DNA from: Hymenobacter baengnokdamensis
Lineage (GTDB): Bacteria > Bacteroidota > Bacteroidia > Cytophagales > Hymenobacteraceae
Assembly (NCBI RefSeq): GCF_008728635.1
Contig: NZ_CP044285.1
Span: 3,100,001 to 3,164,000, forward strand
Length of the DNA stretch: 64,000 nucleotides
Direction of reading: 5' to 3'
Under the pieces are notes generated by a model. The model had not been told where the DNA came from. It was given only the letters and a program-made list of their open reading frames with translations, and did no database searches. Below are positions 46,754 to 54,824 of this stretch, piece by piece (the stretch's first letter is position 1; each line of letters starts with the position of its first letter). The position numbers and the translations under genes are program-made.

Positions 46754-48055
46754 ATGACTTACCCCGAAACCCTGGCCTGGCTTTACGCACAACTGCCCAT
46801 GTACCAGCGGGTAGGGGCGGCCGGCTTCAAGAAAGGCCTGGGTAATACGGAGGCGCTGGCGGCGGCCCTGGGACATCCCGAAACGAAGTTTCGCAGCGTA
46901 CACGTGGCGGGAACTAACGGCAAGGGCTCGTCGTCGCACCTGCTGGCGGCGGTGCTGCAAAGCGCCGGCTACAAGGTGGGGCTCTATACTTCGCCGCACC
47001 TGCGCGAGTTTACCGAGCGCATTCGGGTGAACGGGCAGGAGCTGGCTCCTGCATATCTGGTGCGCTGGGTGGCGGAGCACCAGCCCCTGTTTGCCGATAT
47101 TCAGCCGTCGTTTTTTGAGATGTGCGTGGCGCTGGCCTTCGACTATTTCGCCGCCGAGCAGGTCGATGTGGCGGTAGTGGAAGTGGGCCTGGGCGGCCGG
47201 CTCGACTCCACCAATATCATTACGCCGCTACTATCGTTAATTACGAACATCAGCTACGACCACCAGGCCATGCTGGGCAATACGCTGCCCGAGATTGCGG
47301 GCGAAAAGGCCGGTATTATCAAGCCCGGCCGGCCCGTAGTGGTCAGCCAGACGCAGCCCGAGGTAGCCGCCGTATTTGAGGCCAAAGCCCGGCAGGAGGG
47401 CAGCCCGCTGCTGTTTGCCGACACGCGCTACGAAGCGCGCCCGGCCGCTGTCGAGGCTGGAATATGGCAAATACTAGATATTTGGCGTGCTGGCCAGCCG
47501 TGGCTCGCACACGTGGAGCTGGGCCTGCTCGGCGACTACCAGCGCCTGAACCTGCCCGGCGTGCTGGCGGCGCTGGATGAGCTGCGCGCGCAAGGCTTCA
47601 CTATCCCGGAAAGTGCCCTGCGCCAGGGGCTGCGCGAGGTAACGCGCCTGACCGGCCTGCGCGGCCGCTGGAGCATCATCGGTCAGCACCCGCTGGTGGT
47701 GGCCGACACGGGCCACAACGAAGCCGGCCTGCAGCTTGTGCTGGCGCAGCTGGCCCGGGTGCCGCACCAGCATCTGCACCTGGTTATCGGCGTGGTCAAC
47801 GACAAGGATATAGCGAAGGTGCTGGGGCTGCTGCCCCGCACGGCCACGTATTATTTCTGCCAGGCGGCTATTCCACGGGCGCTGCCGGCTGCCGAGCTGG
47901 CGGCCCAGGCGGCGGCCGTAGGCCTTCGGGGCGAGGCCTACGGCCCCGTAGCTACTGCCGTGGCTGCTGCCCGCGCCGCCGCCGGCCCCGAAGACGTTGT
48001 CTTCATCGGCGGCAGCACCTTTGTGGTGGCTGAGGTAGCGGAGTTGTATCAGTAG
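46754..48055 (+). CDS. folC: folylpolyglutamate/dihydrofolate synthase
   Basis: Adds glutamate to (dihydro)folate with ATP; Mur-ligase fold, 433 residues. P-loop VHVAGTNGKGSSSHLLAAVLQ, YTSPHLREFTERIRVNG, VEVGLGGRLDSTN, ISYDHQAMLGNTLPEIAGEKAGI, and the C-terminal DTGHNEAG and IGVVNDKD. The longest frame starts inside the heptamer repeat; the ATG at 46754 is the family start. Confidence 0.95.
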   Translation: MTYPETLAWLYAQLPMYQRVGAAGFKKGLGNTEALAAALGHPETKFRSVHVAGTNGKGSSSHLLAAVLQSAGYKVGLYTSPHLREFTERIRVNGQELAPAYLVRWVAEHQPLFADIQPSFFEMCVALAFDYFAAEQVDVAVVEVGLGGRLDSTNIITPLLSLITNISYDHQAMLGNTLPEIAGEKAGIIKPGRPVVVSQTQPEVAAVFEAKARQEGSPLLFADTRYEARPAAVEAGIWQILDIWRAGQPWLAHVELGLLGDYQRLNLPGVLAALDELRAQGFTIPESALRQGLREVTRLTGLRGRWSIIGQHPLVVADTGHNEAGLQLVLAQLARVPHQHLHLVIGVVNDKDIAKVLGLLPRTATYYFCQAAIPRALPAAELAAQAAAVGLRGEAYGPVATAVAAARAAAGPEDVVFIGGSTFVVAEVAELYQ

Positions 48056-48102
48056 CACGGCCGCTGGCGCGGCCGAAGGGGAAACAGCGTGGGATTAGCG
48101 CG

Positions 48103-48110
48103 TAGTTTTG
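48103..48110 (+). promoter_or_regulatory. -7 promoter box of trmB
   Basis: TAGTTTTG followed by T matches TAnnTTTGY, 30 bases before the trmB GTG. Confidence 0.55.
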
Positions 48111-48140
48111 TGACCCTTTTAGCCTAAAAAATAAGTTACC

Positions 48141-48803
48141 GTGCCCCGCATTAAACTCCAGCGCTTCGCCGAAAATGCCACCCGACCCGATATCGTAGAG
48201 CCGGGCAAGCCAGCTTTTGGCCAGCTTTCCGGCCGTTGGGGCGCTGATTTTTTCCACAACCACCATCCGCTGGTGCTCGAAGTAGGCTGCGGCAAAGGCG
48301 AGTATACCGTGGGCCTGGCCCAGCTTCATCCCGAGCAGAATTTCCTGGGCCTCGACATCAAGGGCGAGCGCATCTGGCGCGGCAGCACCCGCGCCGAGGC
48401 GCTGGGCCTGCAAAACGTGGGTTTCGTGCGCTTGCTGGCGCACCAGCTCACCGAGCACTTTGCCCCCGGCGAGCTGAGCGAAATCTGGATAACCTTCCCT
48501 GACCCGCGTCCCCGCGACCGCGACATTAAGCGCCGGCTCACGTCGCCGCGCTTTCTGAATATGTACCAAACGCTATTGGCCGCCGGTGGGGTAGCCCAGC
48601 TCAAAACCGACAGCGAAGGCTTATTTGAGTACACTTTAGAAGTCCTGGCCGGGCGACCCGAAGCCCGCATCGAGGTTGCGACCCGCGACCTCTACGCCGA
48701 AACTGACCCGGCTTTCGCGGCGGCTCAGGCTATCCAGACGCACTTTGAGGGCAAGTACCGCGCGGTGGGCGTGCCCATCAAGTACGTGCGGTTTACGCTA
48801 TAG
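48141..48803 (+). CDS. trmB: tRNA (guanine-N7)-methyltransferase
   Basis: Methylates G46 of tRNA. 220 residues with SAM motif LEVGCGKGEYTVGLAQ, NFLGLDIKGERIWRG, WITFPDPRPRDRDIKRRLTSPRFL, and the C-terminal LYAETDP. Start is a GTG at 48141. The family is nearly universal, single copy. Its TAG stop lies within the first bases of a GTAGCG-type hairpin. Confidence 0.95.
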   Translation: MPRIKLQRFAENATRPDIVEPGKPAFGQLSGRWGADFFHNHHPLVLEVGCGKGEYTVGLAQLHPEQNFLGLDIKGERIWRGSTRAEALGLQNVGFVRLLAHQLTEHFAPGELSEIWITFPDPRPRDRDIKRRLTSPRFLNMYQTLLAAGGVAQLKTDSEGLFEYTLEVLAGRPEARIEVATRDLYAETDPAFAAAQAIQTHFEGKYRAVGVPIKYVRFTL

Positions 48804-48878
48804 CATGGGCTCGGCGAGTCCGCGCGTGGGAACAGGGTGCTGCATATTACCACGCGCGAACTCGCCGCGCTCACGCTA
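48801..48878. repeat. GTAGCG-type long hairpin between two converging genes
   Basis: Arms 48801-48829 and 48850-48878 pair at 25 of 29 positions around a 20-base loop; the arm reads TAGCATGGGCTCGGCGAGTC on the left. It fits exactly between the stop codons of trmB and the TrpF-like gene and can act as a bidirectional transcript end, though it lacks T runs. Confidence 0.65.
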
Positions 48879-49505
48879 CTACGCTTCTTCCAGGGCCTCA
48901 AATACGGCTTCCAGCTCGGTAAAATCGCGCAGGCCGGGCTTTAGCTCCTCGCCCCCGGCCAGGACAAGGCCCGCCGGATGCACCTGCTGGGCCAGGTCGG
49001 CGGCTTCGGTGGGGTCGGTGGGGCTGGCCAGCCACAGCGGCGCCTGGCGGGCCAGCTGGTGCCAGTAAGTGTAGTCGGCCGGGTAGGGGCGAGGGGCGGT
49101 GGTAAACAAGGCAAAGCCCTGCGGAAAAGCGGCGCTGACATCATGAAGGGCCGTCGCGTAATGGGCCTGATTGGTGATAAGATTGGCGGGTACTTCAATC
49201 AGGACGGGCACCGCCAGCCCTTCGGGCCAGGCCTGGCGGGCGCGGTCGAGGCGCAGCAGCACACCCGTCAGGCCGCATTCTTCGACCAGGCGGTTGATTT
49301 CGGGCCCGGCCACGTAGCCAAACTCGCCGATGATATCGACGCCGGCCACCCAGCCCGCCAGCTCACGGGCCGTGGCCGAGTCCACGGCCCCCGGCAAGCT
49401 GGGGTCGAGCGTAAAAATGAGGCCCTGGGCCCCCATGCCCGCGCAGTAGCGGGCGTCCGAAAGATTGTTGATGCCGCGCACGAGCACGGGAAGAGCTAAG
49501 GACAT
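48879..49505 (-). CDS. TrpF-like TIM-barrel protein lacking the catalytic residues
   Basis: 208 residues resembling phosphoribosylanthranilate isomerase: VLVRGINNLSDARYCAGMGA at the N-terminus matches K-x-C-G-x-x, but the catalytic Cys is Arg. The late catalytic Asp region reads LVLAGGEELKPGLRD instead of LDINSGFE-x-x-PG-x-KD, so the Asp is missing too. It is therefore unlikely to be the tryptophan enzyme; no trp genes are nearby. A repurposed barrel is the best guess. ATG at 49505 chosen; GACCTTTGC upstream may be its -7 box. Confidence 0.75.
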   Translation of the reverse strand: MSLALPVLVRGINNLSDARYCAGMGAQGLIFTLDPSLPGAVDSATARELAGWVAGVDIIGEFGYVAGPEINRLVEECGLTGVLLRLDRARQAWPEGLAVPVLIEVPANLITNQAHYATALHDVSAAFPQGFALFTTAPRPYPADYTYWHQLARQAPLWLASPTDPTEAADLAQQVHPAGLVLAGGEELKPGLRDFTELEAVFEALEEA

Positions 49506-49510
49506 TTCTT

Positions 49511-49597
49511 CAGTGAGTAGTGAACAGTGAGCGATTAGTAGTGAGCCGCAAAGGTCGTTCCGATAACTACTCACTGCTCACTACTCACTGCTCACTA
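49511..49597. repeat. heptamer-word inverted arms between the TrpF-like gene and mnmA
   Basis: The right arm (49565-49597) is, on the minus strand, AGTGAGC/AGTGAGT repeated with exact period 7; the left arm (49511-49546) has AGTGAGTAGTGAACAGTGAG and GTAGTGAGC in the opposite sense. The right arm overlaps the mnmA -7 box. Confidence 0.65.
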
Positions 49598-49603
49598 CCT
49601 TTG
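49596..49603 (+). promoter_or_regulatory. -7 promoter box of mnmA
   Basis: TACCTTTG followed by T matches TAnnTTTGY and grows directly out of the last heptamer of the right arm. Leader of about 45 bases to the ATG. Confidence 0.55.
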
Positions 49604-49652
49604 TAGTGGCGCCAGTCGGAACATTCACCTCCCTGAGTGGCTTGCCGCTTTC

Positions 49653-50813
49653 ATGAACCCAACCCCAACCAAAGGCCGCGTTCTCGTGGCCATGAGTGGC
49701 GGCATCGACTCGTCGGTAGCCGCCGTGCTGCTGCACGAAGCCGGCTACGAAGTAGTGGGCATGACGATGAAAACCTGGGACTACGCCACGGCCGGCGGCT
49801 CGAAAAAAGAAACCGGCTGCTGCTCGCTCGACAGCATCAACGATGCCCGCGATATTGCCGTGCGCCTGGGCTTTCCGCACTACATCATTGATATCCGCGA
49901 CGAGTTTGGCGATTTTGTTATCGACAACTTTACCAGCGAATACCTGGCCGGCCGCACGCCTAACCCCTGCGTGCTCTGCAATACCCACATTAAGTGGGAT
50001 GCCCTGCTGCGCCGCGCCGACCAGCTTGGCTGCGAGTTTATTGCCACCGGCCACTACGCCCAGATTCGCCAGGATGCTGATACTGGTCGCTTTGTGGTGA
50101 GCAAAGGGCTGGACGAAAACAAAGACCAGAGCTACGCCCTATGGGGCGTGACGCAGCAGAGCCTGAGCCGCACGCTGTTTCCGCTGGGGGCCATGCGCAA
50201 AACTGAGATTTACGACGAGGCGCGCCGCCGGGGCTTCACGGCGCTGGTCAACAAGCCCGAGAGCTACGAAATCTGCTTTATTCCCGACAATGACTACCGC
50301 GGCTTTTTGCGTCGCCGCGTGCCGGGGCTGGAAGCCCGCGTGGCCGGGGGCCGCTTTGTGCTGGCCGACGGCACCGAGCTGGGCCGCCACGAGGGCTACC
50401 CGTTTTACACCATCGGGCAGCGCAAAGGGCTGGGTATTGCCCTGGGTTTCCCGGCCTACGTGACGGCTATTCGGCCCGAAACCAACGAGGTAGTGCTGGG
50501 CAACTACGACGAGCTGGCCAGCACCGCTACCACCGTACACATGCTCAACATGGGCAAGGTCGGCAACCTGGAAGGGCAGGGCCTGGTGCCGGCCGTGGTA
50601 AAAGTGCGCTACCACCACGCCGGCTCACCGGCTTTCCTGGAGCAGCACGGCGACAAGATTAACATCTACTTCACCGAGCCGGTGCACGCCATTACGCCCG
50701 GCCAGGCCGCCGTTTTCTACGATGGCGATGATGTGCTGGGCGGCGGCTGGATTGAGCGCCACGTGATTGGCGAGGTGCCGGTGGCGGCTGTAACGGATGA
50801 CGTTGAAGTATAA
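49653..50813 (+). CDS. mnmA: tRNA-uridine 2-sulfurtransferase
   Basis: Thiolates U34 of Lys, Glu and Gln tRNAs. 386 residues. PP-loop VLVAMSGGIDSSVAAVLLHE, catalytic Cys in TPNPCVLCNTHIKW, second Cys in SYEICFIPDNDY, FIATGHYAQI, and the C-terminal beta domain (YTIGQRKGLGIALG). Start at ATG 49653. An intrinsic terminator follows, right before the next gene. Confidence 0.96.
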   Translation: MNPTPTKGRVLVAMSGGIDSSVAAVLLHEAGYEVVGMTMKTWDYATAGGSKKETGCCSLDSINDARDIAVRLGFPHYIIDIRDEFGDFVIDNFTSEYLAGRTPNPCVLCNTHIKWDALLRRADQLGCEFIATGHYAQIRQDADTGRFVVSKGLDENKDQSYALWGVTQQSLSRTLFPLGAMRKTEIYDEARRRGFTALVNKPESYEICFIPDNDYRGFLRRRVPGLEARVAGGRFVLADGTELGRHEGYPFYTIGQRKGLGIALGFPAYVTAIRPETNEVVLGNYDELASTATTVHMLNMGKVGNLEGQGLVPAVVKVRYHHAGSPAFLEQHGDKINIYFTEPVHAITPGQAAVFYDGDDVLGGGWIERHVIGEVPVAAVTDDVEV

Positions 50814-50878
50814 AAATATGTTATTTTATATAGTAAGTAAGTAAATCGTCAGCTAGTAGTATCTTGGAAGGCCAACTG

Positions 50879-50909
50879 GGCGGGTAGCCGCGAGGCTCCC
50901 GCCTTTTTT
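50879..50909 (+). terminator. intrinsic terminator seven bases before the lipoprotein start
   Basis: GGCGGG-AGCC / GGCT-CCCGCC stem (one bulged T, loop GCGA) followed by TTTTTT at 50904-50909; the next ATG is at 50916. It may end mnmA transcripts or act as a leader attenuator for the lipoprotein gene, since no promoter fits between stem and ATG. Confidence 0.65.
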
Positions 50910-50915
50910 ATATTT

Positions 50916-51686
50916 ATGAGCTCATTTCTCCGCTTGCTTGCCGCTTATCGCCCCTGGGCACTTGGTCTGCTGGCCTTGCCGGTGCTACTGGCCGGCTGCC
51001 GGCACGATGTGGTAGTGGTGCCCGCCTACGACAATTACTTTCCCGTTGAGGTAGGCACTTATCGCACGTATGCCGTGGCCGATTCCAGCTGGCTGAAAGG
51101 CGCGCTGACGGTCAGCAACTACCAGTTTCGGGAGCGCGTAACCGAGCAGTTTGCCGATGCGGCGGGGCAGCCGGCCTACCGCCTGGTGCGCTCCAAGCGC
51201 CCCAACAGCGCTGCCGGCTGGGTCGATGACAGTGCCTTTGTGGTGCAGCCCATGGCGCGGGCCGTGGTGGTAACCCGCAACAACATCCGCACAGTAGCGC
51301 TGATATATCCGGTGCAGGCGAATAAAGGGTGGAACGACATGGCCTTTTCCGCCTCGCCCGACACTATCACCAGCCTTACCCGTTTTTATGGCCCCAACGT
51401 GGCCGCGCCGTATACCGTGCCGGCGGCTCAGGGCCAGCCTGCGGTTACGTACCCTGTCACCGTTACCACCAAAACGACCCTCGATGGGGGTATCGACGAC
51501 GTGAATGCCTTGTACCAGAGGGGGTTGCAGCAGGTGTATGCCAGTGGTACCGGCCTGGTGCAGCGGCGGCGCTTTAGCCACAATACCTACTACCTGCTGC
51601 CCGACAACTCCACCAAGCTCACGCCCGGCGTGGTGCAGGATGGGTACTCGCGCTTCGAAGTGCTGATTGACAAGGGAACGATATAG
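50916..51686 (+). CDS. hypothetical lipoprotein
   Basis: 256 residues. Signal peptide with lipobox LLAGC (Cys near residue 28). The rest is beta-rich: YFPVEVGTYRTYAVADSSW, YQFRERVTEQFADAAGQPAYRLVR, GLVQRRRFSHNTYYLLPDNS. It reads like an extracytoplasmic single-domain protein of Bacteroidota with no assigned role. The T9SS subtilase starts 62 bases downstream on the same strand, so the two may be co-transcribed. Confidence 0.75.
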   Translation: MSSFLRLLAAYRPWALGLLALPVLLAGCRHDVVVVPAYDNYFPVEVGTYRTYAVADSSWLKGALTVSNYQFRERVTEQFADAAGQPAYRLVRSKRPNSAAGWVDDSAFVVQPMARAVVVTRNNIRTVALIYPVQANKGWNDMAFSASPDTITSLTRFYGPNVAAPYTVPAAQGQPAVTYPVTVTTKTTLDGGIDDVNALYQRGLQQVYASGTGLVQRRRFSHNTYYLLPDNSTKLTPGVVQDGYSRFEVLIDKGTI

Positions 51687-51748
51687 TGGGTATTGCGCCG
51701 GCCAGCCGCTCCGGTAACCACGCTGATATTACCTGTAGTGCTATAAAT

Positions 51749-53437
51749 ATGAAAAATTTATTAGGTGCAGTCGCTGCCTTGCTGCTGCTCGTGGCCGCCG
51801 CTCCCGGTGCCCGGGCCCAGACGACCGGGTACCGCTACTTTGTGTATTTCAAAGACAAGGCCGGCACCCCGTACTCGGTGGCTCAGCCTCAGGCATTTTT
51901 GTCGGCCCGCGCGCTGGCGCGGCGTAGTCGCCAGGGCATAGCCGTGCGTCCCCGCGACCTGCCCGTGAGTCCGGCTTACCTGACCCAGCTGCGGGCCGTG
52001 CCGGGTAGCCCCCAGGTTTTGTACACCTCGCGCTGGCTCAACGGCGCCGTAGTCGCCTGCGATTCGGCCACCCTGGTGCAGGTGCAGCGGCTGCCGGCCG
52101 TGCAAAGCACGCAGCTGCTAAGCCGGGCCGCCCCACAGTCGCCGCGGCCGGCCGGTGCCGTTACCTCCATTGCCACGCCGCCCGCGCCCGCCACCCCGCG
52201 TGCTACCTACGGCCCCGCTTATGCCCAGAACCAGCTGCTGGGCGTCCCCGGCATGCACGAGGCGGGCTTTCGGGGCGAGAATATGCAGATTGCGCTATTT
52301 GACGCCGGTTTTCCGGGGGCCGACCAGCTCACGGCCCTGCAAAATGTGCAGCAGCAGCATCGGGTAGCCAGCACCCGCAACTTTGTGGATGGCGGCCGGC
52401 AGGTGTACCTGCGCAACGGCCACGGCACGGCCTGCCTCTCTACGATTGGCGGCGAATTACCAGGATACTATATCGGAACCGCCCCGCACGCCACCTTCCA
52501 CCTCTGCATTACGGAGGATATTGACAGCGAGTCGCCGGTGGAAGAAGCCAACTGGCTGGCCGCCGCCGAGTATGCCGACTCGGTCGGCGTCGATGTTATC
52601 AGCTCGTCGCTGGGCTATACTACCTTCGATGATGCGGCCTTATCGCACAGCTACGCCGACCTCAACGGCCGCACGGCAATTAGCAGCCGGGCGGCCCTGG
52701 GAGCCGCCCGCGTGGGGATAGTGGTCGTAAACTCGGCCGGCAACGATGGCGGCAACAGCTGGCATTACGTGAGCGTGCCGGCCGATGCGGACAGCATCAT
52801 TACGGTCGGGGCCGTCGATTCGCTGCGCAACCACGCCGGCTTCAGCTCCTACGGCCCAACCGCCGATGGCCGCATCAAGCCCACGCTTTCTTCCATGGGC
52901 GTGTCGTCGGCAGTGCTGACGCCCAGCGGCACCATCATGCGCGGCAGCGGCACCTCCTACGCCTGTCCCGAGCTGGCCGGCCTGGTAGCGGGCTTCTGGC
53001 AGGCCAACCCCACGCTCACGGCGCAGCAGGTAATTGCGGCGCTCAAAAACGGCGCCTCCCAGGCGCAAAGCCCCGATAATACCCTGGGCTACGGCATTGC
53101 TGATTTTGGCAAAGCCTACAACCTGCTGCACCCCAGCGCCCCGCTGGCTGCCAGCGCCGGGCCGGCGGCCGAGTCGCCCCTGGCCATCTTTCCCAACCCC
53201 AGCCAGCGCGAGGAGCTGATGCTGAGCGTGCCACCCAGCCTGCGCCGCCAGGTGCTGCGGGTGCGGGTGCTCGATACCAAAGGGGCCCTGCTCAGCGAGC
53301 AGCTGCTGCCCGCCAGCCCGGCCGCAACGGCGGCGCTGCGCCTGCCTGGTCGCCGCCTGGCGCCGGGCGCTTACCTCTGCACCGTGCAGCCGGTGGCCGG
53401 CGGAGCCCTGCAAACGGTGCGGTTCGTGCGGCAGTAG
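51749..53437 (+). CDS. secreted subtilisin-like S8 protease with type IX sorting tail
   Basis: 562 residues: signal peptide MKNLLGAVAALLLLVAAAPG, a propeptide-like region, and a catalytic domain with Asp (MQIALFDAGFPG), His (RNGHGTACLST), oxyanion Asn (VVNSAGNDGG) and Ser (GSGTSYACPELAG). The last 80 residues (LAIFPNPSQREELMLSV to GGALQTVRFVRQ) form a Por secretion-tail CTD, so export through the type IX system is expected. Start at ATG 51749; a frame from 51686 lacks a signal at its N-terminus. The Asp motif D-A-G replaces the common D-T/S-G. Confidence 0.93.
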   Translation: MKNLLGAVAALLLLVAAAPGARAQTTGYRYFVYFKDKAGTPYSVAQPQAFLSARALARRSRQGIAVRPRDLPVSPAYLTQLRAVPGSPQVLYTSRWLNGAVVACDSATLVQVQRLPAVQSTQLLSRAAPQSPRPAGAVTSIATPPAPATPRATYGPAYAQNQLLGVPGMHEAGFRGENMQIALFDAGFPGADQLTALQNVQQQHRVASTRNFVDGGRQVYLRNGHGTACLSTIGGELPGYYIGTAPHATFHLCITEDIDSESPVEEANWLAAAEYADSVGVDVISSSLGYTTFDDAALSHSYADLNGRTAISSRAALGAARVGIVVVNSAGNDGGNSWHYVSVPADADSIITVGAVDSLRNHAGFSSYGPTADGRIKPTLSSMGVSSAVLTPSGTIMRGSGTSYACPELAGLVAGFWQANPTLTAQQVIAALKNGASQAQSPDNTLGYGIADFGKAYNLLHPSAPLAASAGPAAESPLAIFPNPSQREELMLSVPPSLRRQVLRVRVLDTKGALLSEQLLPASPAATAALRLPGRRLAPGAYLCTVQPVAGGALQTVRFVRQ

Positions 53438-53530
53438 AATTGCTAATTAAAATAGCTTGTTTGAGCCAAAAATATTGGTATTGTGACTTTGTCTGCGTAA
53501 CTTTAAGCCGTCAATCAGACGCCTCTTTCT

Positions 53531-53854
53531 ATGTTACAGCTAATGACGACCAAGCGCATTGGGCGCCGCCAGTTTCACTTCACGGTGGAAGGCAAAAACT
53601 TTCACGAAGCCGTGGCCGAGTACGACCGCCTGAGCTTTCAGGACGTGGCCGCCTGCGGCCTCTGCGGCTCCGATAACCTGGACCTGACCTCGCGCGTAGC
53701 GCAGGGAAAATTCAAATATACCAGTGTGAAATGCCGCGACTGCAAAGGTGACCTCACCTTTGGCAAGCGCGAAGACGATGACCAGACGTACTTTCTGCGC
53801 CGCAAGGAAAGCGGCGAGCTCGACTGGCGCCCCTTCGAGAAGAAAGCCGACTAG
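53531..53854 (+). CDS. small zinc-ribbon protein
   Basis: 107 residues. A four-Cys zinc ribbon, CGLCGSDNLDL and VKCRDCKGDL (CxxC-x(23)-CxxC), is set between an N-terminal strand region (RRQFHFTVEGKNFHEAV) and a charged tail. No signal peptide. Metal or nucleic acid binding is likely; similar single-ribbon proteins occur in Bacteroidota genomes and phages. Function unassigned. TGACTTTG lies about 45 bases upstream. A very strong terminator follows. Confidence 0.7.
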   Translation: MLQLMTTKRIGRRQFHFTVEGKNFHEAVAEYDRLSFQDVAACGLCGSDNLDLTSRVAQGKFKYTSVKCRDCKGDLTFGKREDDDQTYFLRRKESGELDWRPFEKKAD

Positions 53855-53884
53855 GTTACTTAAGCCGCCAGGGGTGCGGGCGAA

Positions 53885-53945
53885 GGAAGAAAAAGGCTGT
53901 TGGGCTTGCTACGGGTAGGAGCAAGCCCAACAGCCTTTTTCTTTC
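53885..53945. terminator. very strong intrinsic terminator
   Basis: Stem of 26 bp (53885-53910 with 53920-53945), core AGGCTGTTGGGCTTGCT and complement, 9-base loop, with A run before and T run after, so usable in both directions. It ends the zinc-ribbon gene before rpe. Confidence 0.85.
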
Positions 53946-53981
53946 CCCACTTTTCCTTTCTGCGCCTCATACTACGCTCCG

Positions 53982-53989
53982 TACTTTTG
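53982..53989 (+). promoter_or_regulatory. -7 promoter box of rpe, implying a leaderless or near-leaderless message
   Basis: TACTTTTG followed by T matches TAnnTTTGY. The rpe ATG is at 53995, only six bases after the box, so transcription would start at or within a few bases of the start codon. Confidence 0.5.
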
Positions 53990-53994
53990 TTGCG

Positions 53995-54725
53995 ATGAGC
54001 TATTCCCTGCCCGACCCCATTTCGCCGCGCCCGCGCCGCGAGCCGCTGCTGGCCCCCTCGCTGCTGGCCAGCGACCTGGCCAATATCCAGGCTACTGCCG
54101 AACTGCTGGCGACCGCCGAAGCCGACTGGCTGCACTTCGACGTGATGGATGGGCGGTTTGTGCCGAACATTTCTTTCGGGCTGCCTATTCTGGAGGCGCT
54201 GCGGCCCCATGCCCGGCAGCCTATCGACGTGCATCTGATGATAGAGCGGCCGCAGGACTACCTGGCGGCTTTCCGCGACGCGGGCGCTACGCACCTCACC
54301 GTGCATTACGAAGCCTGCCCGCATCTGCACCGCGTGGTGGAGCAAATCAAGAGCCTGGGCTGCACGGCGGGGGTGGCCCTGAACCCCGCCACGCCCGCTA
54401 GCTTCCTGCAAGACATTGCCGCCGACCTCGACCTGGTGCTAGTAATGTCGGTTAACCCCGGCTTCGGGGGCAGACGTTTATTCCGCACACGCTGCAAAAG
54501 GTGGCAGCCGTGAAAGAACTGCTGCTCGATACCGGCTCGGCCGCCCTCATCGAAGTTGATGGTGGGGTAAGCCAGACCAACGCTGCCGCCCTGGTGCAGG
54601 CCGGGGCCGACGTGCTGGTAGCCGGCAACTTCGTGTTTAAGTCGCCGGGCGGGCCGGTAGCTACGCTGGCCGCCCTGCGCCAGCTGCTGCGCGAAGCCGG
54701 CCCGGCTCCGGCGGCAAATAAATAG
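53995..54725 (+). CDS. rpe: ribulose-phosphate 3-epimerase, reading frame broken by one apparent base deletion
   Basis: Interconverts ribulose-5- and xylulose-5-phosphate. The first frame gives PLLAPSLLASDLANIQ, LHFDVMDGRFVPNISFG with metal ligands, DVHLMIERP, and VLVMSVNPGFGG; at a run of five G (54466-54470) the sequence leaves frame. The rest (FIPHTLQKVAAVKELL, IEVDGGVSQTNAA, ADVLVAGNFVFKS) continues in the next frame to 54725. One extra base gives 243 residues, normal for Rpe. As the enzyme is normally indispensable, sequence error is the best explanation. It works with the tal and ara genes of the first part. Confidence 0.88.
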
Positions 54726-54824
54726 GGTATTCCCGATACTGAAAGTGAGGTTGGAGAAGTTAAAAAGCCGGGAGCGCCGCCACCGGGACCGGCGTAGCTT
54801 TACGGACTATATTTTCTGCTGCCT

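Noticed and set aside
49511..49597. Possible small CRISPR-like array
   Set aside because: The repeats are 7-base tandem words without spacers and form inverted arms; no cas genes in the window.
54460..54480. Programmed frameshift in rpe
   Set aside because: No slippery heptamer with a downstream pseudoknot was evident, and the same TTCGGGGGC break occurs in an unrelated gene, which favours sequence error.
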